A stretch of 6,893 nucleotides of DNA from Tannerella sp. GTDB lineage: Bacteria; Bacteroidota; Bacteroidia; Bacteroidales; Tannerellaceae. The position numbers and the translations under genes are program-made. The notes beneath the pieces were generated by a model. It was not told the origin of the DNA. It worked only from the letters and a program-made list of their open reading frames with translations, and ran no database searches. The DNA lies in the NCBI GenBank assembly GCA_031283915.1, contig JAITAY010000025.1:1-6893 (forward strand), written 5' to 3'. This document shows, in pieces, positions 1 through 6,309 of the stretch (positions within the stretch are counted from its first letter, which is position 1; every line of letters starts with the position of its first letter).

Positions 1-40
1 ACTACAAATTGCGTCCTTACTCCAAACGAAAATTTGTAGT
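1..40. repeat. 10-bp perfect inverted repeat
   Basis: ACTACAAATT at 1-10 is the exact reverse complement of AATTTGTAGT at 31-40, with a 20-base spacer. It lies within the apparent coding tail of the partial gene and no T-run follows it, so it does not look like an intrinsic terminator. It touches the window edge, so the left arm may be longer than can be seen. Function unknown. Confidence 0.5.
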
Positions 41-98
41 ACACAGATCGGAATTTGAAAAATTGGATATCGCTGATTTTAGGAAATTTGTGACATGA
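3..98 (+). CDS. C-terminal end of an unidentified gene entering from the left
   Basis: Frame 3 of the plus strand is open from the window edge to a TGA at 96-98 and encodes 31 residues rich in Lys, Arg, Phe and Glu. It begins YKLRPYSKRKFVVH and ends ADFRKFVT. The composition looks like real protein, and the other two plus frames stop earlier (at 37-39 and 56-58). No start codon lies inside the window, so only the tail is visible. I do not recognise the family. The gene would be convergent with the beta-helix lipoprotein gene, leaving a 50-base gap. The frame is short enough that chance openness cannot be excluded. Confidence 0.45.
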   Translation, partial: YKLRPYSKRKFVVHRSEFEKLDIADFRKFVT

Positions 99-110
99 CG
101 AGCTGCAATG

Positions 111-122
111 TGGGTTAACCCA
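111..122. other. 12-bp perfect palindrome between convergent genes
   Basis: TGGGTTAACCCA is a perfect dyad in the 50-base gap between the partial plus-strand gene and the minus-strand lipoprotein gene. It has no loop and no following T-run, so a protein-binding site is as likely as a hairpin. It may be chance. Confidence 0.35.
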
Positions 123-148
123 ATAAAAGGATGCGAAACAGTCCGTCC

Positions 149-1402
149 TCAGGGCGTCTGTACGGCACCGGGAATCGAAGGCCTGCCGGTCAGTTCCTGC
201 GTATGCATCGGATCGACGTACTGATGCGAGGGCGTAAGCGACAGGGATTTCGCCTTTAAATCCTGGGGCAGGTAGCCGTCGATGTTCTTTTCGAGCCGGC
301 TTTTCCAGGTTTCCACGACCGTTGTTGCGGCGGGATAACCGTTGGCGGTCAGTTCGCCGGATTTGTAAAAGATATTTCCCTTCTCCGCCGTCATAGGTAT
401 ATTAGCGTCGAACTTCGTGTTTTCCTGTATGGCGTTGTTGAGCATGTATATTTCGACGCCCGACTGCGGCGCGCCCAACACGCGGTCGTTGCTGCCATTG
501 TGGCTGTTGATGATCGTATTGTGCGCTATGAATATCCGGTTGACCGGATAATGCGTACTCGATTCCTTGGCAAAACTGATGACGTAGATATTTTCCGGAG
601 TGGGGGATTTTTGAATAATATTGCCCACAATGACGGCCTGTCCGCCCGAGGGAATGTCTATTTCGTAACTGGCGCGCGCGTCGGCGTCGTTGCCGTCGGC
701 GATCAGATTGCAGTAAATATGACTGAGGGCTGCCCTGCTTTTAATCAGATGCCCGTTGGCGGCATGATGAAACCAGCAGCCGGAAATATCTGTCCAGCCG
801 ATGTGTCCGACATACAGATTGTGCGAATAGCCGTCGCCGTAGCCTCCGTATCCGAACTCCGAATTTCGTACCGTCAGGCTGATGGATTGCTCGTTGGCGG
901 TGAGGATTCCCATTTCGTTGTGCAGAAACCGGCAACCTATAACCGTCAACTGACCGCTTGCCAGGCGGATTCCGGCGCCGTTCTGGTCGGGCACTTTGGC
1001 GTTGATAAAGGTAATACCTTCCACGCAAACCTTTCCGCCCCTCATTTCCCAGATGCCCTTCCCATCGACGTATTTCCCGTCGGCATCAAGGATTACTTCG
1101 CCGCCCACTGCGCGGATCACGAGATGGTCCTGCGTCCACAGGGCCACGTCGCCCCTGTAGGTGCCGGCGTCAATCTCGACGACCGTATTGTTACCGGCAG
1201 CCTCGGCAGCCGCCTTTATTGTCTTGAACGGCTTGTCGGCGCCCACCTGCAACACGGTGGCATCGTCGCTCGCCGTACACGAGCAGTTTGTGTCGTTAGC
1301 GACCCGATCCGTCCCAACTGTTTCTTTATTACACGACCCTGTGGAAAGCAGCAAAACGAATGCTGCCAAAGTCCCCGCAAATGCATTTACTTTTCTGTTC
1401 AT
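149..1402 (-). CDS. Secreted lipoprotein with right-handed parallel beta-helix (pectate-lyase-like fold)
   Basis: 417 residues. The N-terminus has basic residues, a hydrophobic stretch at about 8-20, then STGSC with Cys24 as the likely lipidated residue; Thr at -3 is not the textbook lipobox, but looser lipoboxes occur in Bacteroidetes. Residues about 50-85 carry the usual opening of the pectate-lyase-like superfamily: VGADKPFKTIKAAAEAA, then VVEIDAGTY. From about 92 to 325 there are short repeated strands with Asn, Gly and Ile/Val spacing (for example GITFINA, VIGCRFLHN, LTVRNSEF, IVGNIIQ, IAHNTIINS, YMLNNAIQ), as expected of PbH1 coils. The C-terminus ends in a Pro/Gly-rich tail (RPSIPGAVQTP). 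These proteins usually bind or cleave acidic or plant polysaccharides, but I cannot assign a polysaccharide lyase family or catalytic residues. The Met at 1402 is favoured because it gives a complete signal peptide and lies about 20 bases from a strong promoter match. It is a single-gene transcription unit. Confidence 0.85.
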   Translation of the reverse strand: MNRKVNAFAGTLAAFVLLLSTGSCNKETVGTDRVANDTNCSCTASDDATVLQVGADKPFKTIKAAAEAAGNNTVVEIDAGTYRGDVALWTQDHLVIRAVGGEVILDADGKYVDGKGIWEMRGGKVCVEGITFINAKVPDQNGAGIRLASGQLTVIGCRFLHNEMGILTANEQSISLTVRNSEFGYGGYGDGYSHNLYVGHIGWTDISGCWFHHAANGHLIKSRAALSHIYCNLIADGNDADARASYEIDIPSGGQAVIVGNIIQKSPTPENIYVISFAKESSTHYPVNRIFIAHNTIINSHNGSNDRVLGAPQSGVEIYMLNNAIQENTKFDANIPMTAEKGNIFYKSGELTANGYPAATTVVETWKSRLEKNIDGYLPQDLKAKSLSLTPSHQYVDPMHTQELTGRPSIPGAVQTP

Positions 1403-1424
1403 AATGATCTAAAATTTATCCTTG

Positions 1425-1456
1425 CAAAATTACGTAGAAACCACAGCATTCCCAAA
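1425..1456 (-). promoter_or_regulatory. Bacteroidetes-type promoter of the beta-helix lipoprotein gene
   Basis: Read on the minus strand, TTTG (1453-1456) is followed by 20 bases and then TAATTTTG (1425-1432). This fits the Bacteroidetes -33 TTTG and -7 TAnnTTTG consensus. Transcription would start near 1418-1420, leaving a leader of under 20 bases before the ATG at 1402. No clear Shine-Dalgarno is present, as is common in this phylum. Confidence 0.7.
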
Positions 1457-1488
1457 CGCGAGAAAAACGGTAAGCCGTGGAATTATTG

Positions 1489-1562
1489 AACCACGGAGGC
1501 ACGGTGGACACGGAGATTTTCTTTCCGCTGTCGGCCTCCGTGTGCTTCGTGTCTCCTTGGTT
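1489..1562. repeat. 27-base imperfect inverted repeat built from CACGGAG-like units
   Basis: The arm at 1489-1515 begins AACCACGGAGGCACGG. The reverse complement of 1536-1562 begins AACCAAGGAGACACGA. By eye, 22 of 27 positions agree, with a 20-base spacer at 1516-1535. Each arm is itself a run of near-identical 8-9 base units (CACGGAGG, CACGGTGG, ACACGGAG). An extra 6-bp match, CCGTGG (1475-1480) with CCACGG (1491-1496), allows an alternative fold. It starts nine bases past the methyltransferase stop. It lacks a T-run on either strand, so it is not a standard intrinsic terminator. I recall similar ACCACGGAGG...GGACACGGAG strings as dispersed intergenic repeats in other bacteria, but copy number cannot be judged here. 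Confidence 0.7.
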
Positions 1563-1570
1563 TTATGTTA

Positions 1571-2212
1571 TCAAAGTTTATGGATCACCGTCAAGCCGTC
1601 GCGCAGGGGAATCATTACTTTCTCTACACGCGAGTCGTTTCGGATTCTTTCGTTGAACTCCCTGATGCCTTTCGTCTGCATGTCGGAAGGGGGCGTATGC
1701 TTTTCCATCACTTTTCCCGACCACAGCGTATTGTCAGCCAGAATAAATCCGCCCGGACGGACGCAGGGAAAGACCAGTTCGTAATAGGCGCAGTATGCCC
1801 GTTTGTCGGCGTCGATATAAACCATGTCAAACGTCTCGTTCAGCGCGGGCAGGATATCGGCTACATCACCCCAGTGTACGCGGATTTTCTGTCTGTGGGG
1901 CGACTGCTCCAGGTAGGGACGGATGAACGGTTCCATTTCATCGTTTATTTCAACGGTATGAATCAGCGCGCCGTCCGTCAAGCCTTCCGCCATGCAAAGG
2001 GTGGCGTATGCGGTGTAGGTACCGATTTCCAGTACGCGCTGCGGACGGATCATCCGGCAATACATTTTCAGCAGACGTCCCTGTAAATGCCCGGCAATCA
2101 TGCGCGGACGCAACAGCTTCACATGAGCATCGCGGTTCAGCGCGGCAAGCAGTTCCCCCTCTTCGTCGATATGTTCGAGGATGTAGGCGGCCTCGGCGTC
2201 ATCCGGCGTCAT
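1571..2212 (-). CDS. SAM-dependent O-methyltransferase, family 3 (class I, metal-dependent)
   Basis: 213 residues, the usual length for bacterial members of the catechol/caffeoyl-CoA O-methyltransferase family. Motif I is VLEIGTYTAYA (60-70). The acidic residue that normally binds the SAM ribose is Glu88 in HTVEIN. The metal-site signature is present: Asp134 in YIDADK, and Asp160-Asn161 in ILADNTLW. The family moves a methyl group from SAM to a catechol-like or other hydroxyl; the physiological substrate of the bacterial enzymes is mostly unknown. One oddity is Ala68 where motif I generally has Gly (GT-aromatic-TGYS). The gene begins nine bases after the pyk stop on the same strand, so cotranscription with pyk and aroQ is likely. 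It is the last gene of that run. The protein is cytoplasmic, with no signal peptide. Confidence 0.9.
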   Translation of the reverse strand: MTPDDAEAAYILEHIDEEGELLAALNRDAHVKLLRPRMIAGHLQGRLLKMYCRMIRPQRVLEIGTYTAYATLCMAEGLTDGALIHTVEINDEMEPFIRPYLEQSPHRQKIRVHWGDVADILPALNETFDMVYIDADKRAYCAYYELVFPCVRPGGFILADNTLWSGKVMEKHTPPSDMQTKGIREFNERIRNDSRVEKVMIPLRDGLTVIHKL

Positions 2213-2221
2213 CCTGGCGTT

Positions 2222-3673
2222 TCAGTGATTGAACGTGGGCAGTTGATACTCTTTCCCGGCGCTGAAGACTTTCCCGACTTCGTTGATTTCAAGAAACGAC
2301 GTGCCCCCTCCGGTGCCCAGGCTTCCGCTCAGGTGAGCCACCTTGTCCCGCAGGGTAAGCCGTCCGCTGTCGATCAGCCGGCGCAGGGCGTCATAGAAGT
2401 ATTCCCGGCGATTCTCGTTCCACGGCTGGTAGACCGCCCAGACACCGTATGAGAGCGAAAGCATGCGCATGACCTGCTCGCTGTAACAGATGGCAAAGAC
2501 CGTGGCTACCCCGCGGAAGGCCGCCAGGTAACGGGCGGTACGGCCGGTGTGACTATCGGTAATAATCGCCCGCACATTCAGTTTCTGGGAGGACTTAACA
2601 GCTTGTTTGGCCAGAAAGGAAGTCACGTCCAAATCATCGCTTTGAATCGGAACGCGAATATCATTAGCGCTCAGTTTGGTGCGTTCCGCCTCGCGGATGA
2701 TCTTCGTCATGGTCTGTACCGATTCGACGGGATATTTGCCATAGGCCGTTTCGCCGCTCAGCATCAGCGCATCCGTGCGGTAGTAAATGGCATTAGCTAC
2801 GTCGGTCACTTCCGCACGGGTCGGACGCGGATTGGTAATCATGGAATGGAGCATCTGCGTGGCGACAATCACGGGTTTCTTGGCTTCTACGCACTTGCGG
2901 ATGAGGAGACGCTGAATACCCGGCACCTGCTCGGCCGGCACTTCGATACCCAGGTCGCCGCGGGCGATCATCACACCGTAGGCTACTTCGAGTATCTGGT
3001 CAATGTGGTCTACGCCTTCCTGGTTCTCGATTTTGGCGATGATTTTCATCGGGCTGTGATGCTCGTCCAGCAAGCGCTGTACGTCCAGCACATCCTGTTT
3101 GCTGCGCACAAAGGAATGGGCGATGAAATCCAGGTCGTGCACAATCGCCCAGCGGATGTTTTCCCGGTCTCTCTCCGTCAGCGAAGGCAGGTTGATCCGC
3201 ACGCCGGGAACGTTCATGCTTTTGTGGCTGCCCAGCACAGCATCGTTCAGGATTTCGCAAACCAGGTATCCGGGTTGTTTTTCCACGACTCTCAGTTCCA
3301 GATCGCCATCGTCGATCAGGATATCGTTGCCCGTCTTCAGGTCGTCGGCAATGGTTTTGTATGAGACATAAATGCAGTCGTGCGTCGTCTTTTCTTCCGG
3401 GTTTCCTGCAATTTTCACTCTTTCCCCGGTCTTGAAGGTTATGGGAATATCTGCCTGCGTCGTGCGTATTTCAGGCCCTTTGGTGTCGATCAGGATGCCA
3501 ATCCGTCCGGATACCGCACGGGTATTGTTTACCACGCGGCTCAAGCCTTCCTGCGACATGTGAGCCGTGTTTAACCGCACCACGTTCATCCCCGCCTTGT
3601 AAAGCGAGTGGATAAACTCAACATCGCAACGCTGGTCGGAGATGGTGGCAATGATTTTCGTATGTTTGAGCAT
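2222..3673 (-). CDS. pyk: Pyruvate kinase
   Basis: 483 residues, normal for a bacterial pyruvate kinase without a C-terminal extension. It transfers phosphate from phosphoenolpyruvate to ADP in the last step of glycolysis. The A domain opens with KIIATIS and carries RLNTAH (33-38) and DTKGPEIRT (63-71). A B domain lies at about 72-157. The catalytic Lys214 and metal ligand Glu216 are in AKIENQEG, and metal ligand Asp240 is in ARGDLGIEVP. ATQMLHSM (271-278), NPRPTRAEV and LSGETAYGKYPVE follow. The C domain runs from about 350, and its SGSLGTGGGTSF segment (449-460) lies where the effector loop is found in regulated enzymes. Glu68 in TKGPEIRT is the residue linked to potassium dependence, but the usual RxNFSH motif reads RLNTAH, so a Ser that ligates potassium in muscle enzyme is Ala37 here. 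It lies 35 bases downstream of aroQ with no terminator between. Confidence 0.97.
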   Translation of the reverse strand: MLKHTKIIATISDQRCDVEFIHSLYKAGMNVVRLNTAHMSQEGLSRVVNNTRAVSGRIGILIDTKGPEIRTTQADIPITFKTGERVKIAGNPEEKTTHDCIYVSYKTIADDLKTGNDILIDDGDLELRVVEKQPGYLVCEILNDAVLGSHKSMNVPGVRINLPSLTERDRENIRWAIVHDLDFIAHSFVRSKQDVLDVQRLLDEHHSPMKIIAKIENQEGVDHIDQILEVAYGVMIARGDLGIEVPAEQVPGIQRLLIRKCVEAKKPVIVATQMLHSMITNPRPTRAEVTDVANAIYYRTDALMLSGETAYGKYPVESVQTMTKIIREAERTKLSANDIRVPIQSDDLDVTSFLAKQAVKSSQKLNVRAIITDSHTGRTARYLAAFRGVATVFAICYSEQVMRMLSLSYGVWAVYQPWNENRREYFYDALRRLIDSGRLTLRDKVAHLSGSLGTGGGTSFLEINEVGKVFSAGKEYQLPTFNH

Positions 3674-3708
3674 AAGCTGTAAATCAAAAATGAGCGTGTA
3701 AGAATCGA

Positions 3709-4131
3709 TTATCCGGCCAGCAGCGCTTCCAGCGCCAGGCGGTAGGAATCCATGCCGAAACCGGCAATCACGCCTTTGCAGACGGCCGACAGAAAGGAAT
3801 GATGCCGGAAGGGTTCCCGTGCATACACGTTCGAAATGTGTACTTCCACCACCGGCGTTGTGACGGCTTTGATGGCGTCGTGCAGCGCTATGGACGTGTG
3901 TGTATAGGCACCGGCGTTCAGGATGATACCGTCAAACGAAAATCCCGTCTCCTGAATCTTGTTGATTAGTTCACCCTCCAGGTTGCTTTGGTAAGAGGCT
4001 ATTTCGCATTGCGGATAGGTGGTTTTCAGCATCTCCAACCAGGCTGCGAACGTCGTATTCCCGTATACGGAAGGCTCTCTGGTGCCCAAAAGATTCAGGT
4101 TCGGCCCGTTGATTATTTGAATTTTCTTCAT
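3709..4131 (-). CDS. aroQ: Type II 3-dehydroquinate dehydratase
   Basis: 140 residues, typical of the small dodecameric type II enzyme, which removes water from 3-dehydroquinate to give 3-dehydroshikimate in the shikimate pathway. Family motifs appear in order: INGPNLNLLGTREP (7-20), with Arg18 and the catalytic Tyr23 on the active-site lid; LNAGAYTHTS (71-80), with Asn72 and His78; VHISNVYAREPFRHHS (97-112), with His98 and Arg109. The frame is open further upstream to a Met at 4311, but those 60 residues have no family similarity, run across the divergent promoter region and overlap xerD. The start at 4131 gives the canonical MKKIQIINGPN opening. It is the first gene of a likely operon with pyk and the methyltransferase. 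Cytoplasmic. Confidence 0.96.
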   Translation of the reverse strand: MKKIQIINGPNLNLLGTREPSVYGNTTFAAWLEMLKTTYPQCEIASYQSNLEGELINKIQETGFSFDGIILNAGAYTHTSIALHDAIKAVTTPVVEVHISNVYAREPFRHHSFLSAVCKGVIAGFGMDSYRLALEALLAG

Positions 4132-4159
4132 TGCATTTGTATCTTTATTATTACTTTTG
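4131..4159 (+). promoter_or_regulatory. Candidate xerD promoter
   Basis: On the plus strand TTG (4131-4133), 18 bases, then TACTTTTG (4152-4159) fits the Bacteroidetes -33/-7 layout. The start site would be near 4164-4167, about 70 bases before the xerD ATG at 4235. The TTG element overlaps the first codon of aroQ on the other strand, and the -7 box lies in the aroQ leader. Confidence 0.5.
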
Positions 4160-4166
4160 CCCCTGT

Positions 4167-4189
4167 TTGGGACAAAGAAATATTCCCAA
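4167..4189. promoter_or_regulatory. Dyad TTGGGA-N11-TCCCAA in the aroQ/xerD divergent region
   Basis: A 6-bp perfect inverted repeat with an 11-base spacer, centred near 4178. It lies between the two candidate start sites, so it could be an operator acting on both transcripts or the stem of a leader hairpin. The evidence is symmetry and position only. Confidence 0.3.
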
Positions 4190-4198
4190 TTTCTTGCG

Positions 4199-4206
4199 CA
4201 AAAGTA
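4199..4206 (-). promoter_or_regulatory. Candidate aroQ-pyk-methyltransferase promoter (-7 box)
   Basis: The minus strand reads TACTTTTG here, an exact TAnnTTTG match, about 68 bases before the aroQ ATG. I see no good TTG at the -33 distance, which weakens it. An alternative uses this same TTTTG as the -33 element, with TTTCTTTG (4173-4180) 18 bases downstream as a one-mismatch -7 box. Either places the operon start in the 4165-4195 interval. Confidence 0.4.
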
Positions 4207-4234
4207 GTGTTTTTTTTGCATAGTCTGTGTCCGG

Positions 4235-5143
4235 ATGGAGAAAACCGAAAAGGAACTTATGGATGAGTACGAGATACACCTTCGTTTAGAAAAAGGTTTG
4301 TCGATCAACACCGTAGAGGCTTATCTCGATGATTTGGAGAAATTGTTCCGCTTCATCAATGAAGAGAAAACGGATATTTGCGGGATTCGCTATGCCGATT
4401 TGCAACAGTTCGTGGCGCAGTTGAAAGACCTCGGCATATCGTCCCGGTCGCAGGCGCGTATCATTTCGGGCATTAAATCGTTTTTCCGGTTTGCGATGCG
4501 GGAAAAGTACGTGGACAGAGACCCGACGGAACTGCTGGAAGCACCTAAAATCGGCGTGAAACTACCGGAAGTACTGACGCTGGACGAAATCAACCGGATA
4601 CTGGATTCCATCGACCTTTCCACCGAAACCGGACAACGCAACCGGGCGATGCTGGAGGTACTGTACAGTTGCGGGCTGCGCGTTTCCGAACTGATTAACC
4701 TCGCTTATCCGGACGTGTATTTTGAGGAGGAATTTATCCGAATCACCGGCAAGGGAAACAAACAGCGGCTGGTACCGATTTCGCCAACGGCACTCCGCGA
4801 AATCAGGAACTATTTATGCGACCGCAACCATATCGCCGTGAAGAAAGGTTTTGAAGACAGGCTTTTTCTCAACCGGCGGGGCAGGGGACTGACACGGGTC
4901 ATGGTGTTTTATATCATCAAGACGCACGCTGAACTCGCCGGGATTCACAAACGTATCAGCCCGCATACCTTCCGCCATTCTTTTGCCACTCACCTGCTCG
5001 AAGGGGGCGCCCACCTGCGTGCGATCCAAATGATGCTCGGGCATGAAACAATCACGACTACGGAACTCTATACGCACATTGACCGCGAAGCCCTGCGGAA
5101 GGAAATCATCGAACATCATCCGAGAAACAGAAGCGGGGAATAG
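4235..5143 (+). CDS. xerD: Tyrosine recombinase XerD
   Basis: 302 residues, typical for Xer recombinases. With a XerC partner it resolves chromosome dimers at dif near the septum. Residues about 1-90 form the SAM-like core-binding domain (LRLEKGLSINTVEAYLDDL). The catalytic domain spans about 108-290 with the full active-site set: Arg149 (SCGLRVSEL), Lys173 (TGKGNKQR), His244 and Arg247 (HTFRHSFATHLL), His270 (MLGHETITTT) and nucleophile Tyr279 (ELYTHI). Length, complete residues and setting among housekeeping genes favour a cellular Xer over a phage or transposon integrase; XerC cannot be strictly excluded. Two starts are possible: the Met at 4235, or the Met at 4259 (residue 9), which has an AAGGAA just upstream. 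I keep the first. The stop is four bases from the end of the convergent GH43 gene. Confidence 0.93.
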   Translation: MEKTEKELMDEYEIHLRLEKGLSINTVEAYLDDLEKLFRFINEEKTDICGIRYADLQQFVAQLKDLGISSRSQARIISGIKSFFRFAMREKYVDRDPTELLEAPKIGVKLPEVLTLDEINRILDSIDLSTETGQRNRAMLEVLYSCGLRVSELINLAYPDVYFEEEFIRITGKGNKQRLVPISPTALREIRNYLCDRNHIAVKKGFEDRLFLNRRGRGLTRVMVFYIIKTHAELAGIHKRISPHTFRHSFATHLLEGGAHLRAIQMMLGHETITTTELYTHIDREALRKEIIEHHPRNRSGE

Positions 5144-5147
5144 AACT

Positions 5148-6287
5148 TCACAAATGCCATTGGTCTTTCCATTCAATCACAAAGCGTTCCTTTTCAAAAC
5201 GGACGGGTAACCAGATATAACGTCCGTCGATGGCGTTCTGCGGCGTCCAGCGGTCGCCCAGGTAGATAAACCGCGTTTCCTGCCCCCGGTGAACAGGTAA
5301 CACAAACGTACTTTGCGAATGGAAAGAAAGCTCCGCATCTGTTCCTACAAAGGGATTTCCAAGTTCTTCCCACGGCCCCCAAACAGAGGATGCCACTGCC
5401 GAACGGCCGGCATTGGGCGCCCAGCCGGTGCAGCCGGACATGATCAGATAATAGTTGCCGTCTCTCTTGAACATGGCCGGAGCTTCCATGAAACGCCCGG
5501 TAAACAGACGGACGCAGGTACCGCTGTGCGACTGATAGTCCTCGCTCAGGAGGCTGACATGAAGCGTACTGTTCTCCTCGGAAGCGTAGAGATGGTATGC
5601 CTTGCCGTCGTCATCGACAAACAGGGTCATGTCCCGCGCCATTTGTCCGCCCTCGAAGTCACGCTTGACAAGGTTCAGCGAATCGGGATGCGCAGGCAGC
5701 GACCCTCCTGTAAAAATCTGCCCTTCCGTACGTACAGGCGCTTCTTTCCGTTCGTCCGGGTAATTCACCGGCCAGTATCCGGCGTTCGGGCGAACAGTCT
5801 TGATAAAGGTAAAAGGCCCCGTGGGACGGTCGCTTACGGCAAGACCGCTTCTGGCACCCGAATATCCGCCGCCTTTGGGTTCGAAATGGAACCACATCAC
5901 GTATTTCCCGGTTTTGGTATTATAAATCACCTTCGGACGCTCCATGATGCATCCCTTTTCAATTTCACTGCCGGAACCTTCCGGCATAACATTCAACACA
6001 ATGCCTTCATCTTTCCATTGGTACAGGTCCCGCGACGAATAGCAGTGAAAACCGACATTAGCCCTGTTACCGGCTGCGCCTTCGGTTTTGTGTTCGCCAT
6101 ACCAGTAATACACGCCGTCGCGATACAGGATCCCGCCGCCGTGCGCATTGATATGAACGCCATGGTTATCCGGCCATAATTCGCCGGGAGTAAATGTTTT
6201 CACTTTCGTGCAGGCGACGGTGCCGGTAATAAAAAATAGCGTCCATCCCGCCCACGCGCAACTTATCCAGTTTGTTCTTTTCATCAT
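5148..6287 (-). CDS. GH43-family glycoside hydrolase lipoprotein, exo-beta-1,3-galactanase-like
   Basis: 379 residues. A hydrophobic signal at about 8-22 ends in TGTVAC, making Cys26 the likely lipid anchor, so the mature enzyme should sit in an outer or periplasmic membrane leaflet. The five-bladed propeller opens with INAHGGGILYRDGVYYWYGE (46-65). ERPKVIYN has Glu116, and FMEAPAMFKRDGNYYL (266-281) has Glu268, the likely general acid. SFHSQSTFV has Gln325. Most GH43 enzymes carry an Asp base in the first blade; here that place is INAHGGG, as in the subfamily 24/34-type proteins, and Gln325 aligns by motif with the Gln proposed as base in a fungal exo-beta-1,3-galactanase. The substrate is probably a galactan side chain or arabinogalactan, by inference. 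Two adjacent Met codons (6287, 6284) are possible starts. It is monocistronic and convergent with xerD. Confidence 0.88.
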   Translation of the reverse strand: MMKRTNWISCAWAGWTLFFITGTVACTKVKTFTPGELWPDNHGVHINAHGGGILYRDGVYYWYGEHKTEGAAGNRANVGFHCYSSRDLYQWKDEGIVLNVMPEGSGSEIEKGCIMERPKVIYNTKTGKYVMWFHFEPKGGGYSGARSGLAVSDRPTGPFTFIKTVRPNAGYWPVNYPDERKEAPVRTEGQIFTGGSLPAHPDSLNLVKRDFEGGQMARDMTLFVDDDGKAYHLYASEENSTLHVSLLSEDYQSHSGTCVRLFTGRFMEAPAMFKRDGNYYLIMSGCTGWAPNAGRSAVASSVWGPWEELGNPFVGTDAELSFHSQSTFVLPVHRGQETRFIYLGDRWTPQNAIDGRYIWLPVRFEKERFVIEWKDQWHL

Positions 6288-6309
6288 TTTGTGTATTTAG
6301 TTGTTACTT

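Noticed and set aside
500..1489. 329-residue plus-strand open frame
   Set aside because: It lies entirely opposite the beta-helix lipoprotein gene, runs through that gene's promoter, and its translation shows no recognisable domain; an antisense shadow of codon usage.
1489..1562. Inverted repeat considered as an intrinsic terminator of the operon
   Set aside because: Neither strand has a T-run after the stem, the spacer is long and the pairing imperfect; kept as a repeat only.
1422..2086. Overlapping plus-strand frames of 120 and 173 residues
   Set aside because: Both are mostly antisense to the methyltransferase gene, and the first reads through the inverted repeat at 1489-1562.
2549..3364. 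271-residue plus-strand open frame
   Set aside because: Antisense to pyk, which has complete catalytic motifs; a common artefact opposite conserved GC-rich genes.
4132..4311. 60-residue N-terminal extension of aroQ
   Set aside because: It has no family similarity, crosses the divergent regulatory region and overlaps xerD; the Met at 4131 gives the canonical protein.
5313..6179. 288-residue plus-strand open frame
   Set aside because: Antisense to the GH43 gene, whose motifs and signal peptide are clear; the translation is rich in Arg, His and Val without family motifs.
149..6287. A polysaccharide utilisation locus joining the beta-helix and GH43 lipoproteins
   Set aside because: The two genes are separated by four housekeeping genes and no SusC, SusD or regulator gene is present, so functional linkage is unsupported.
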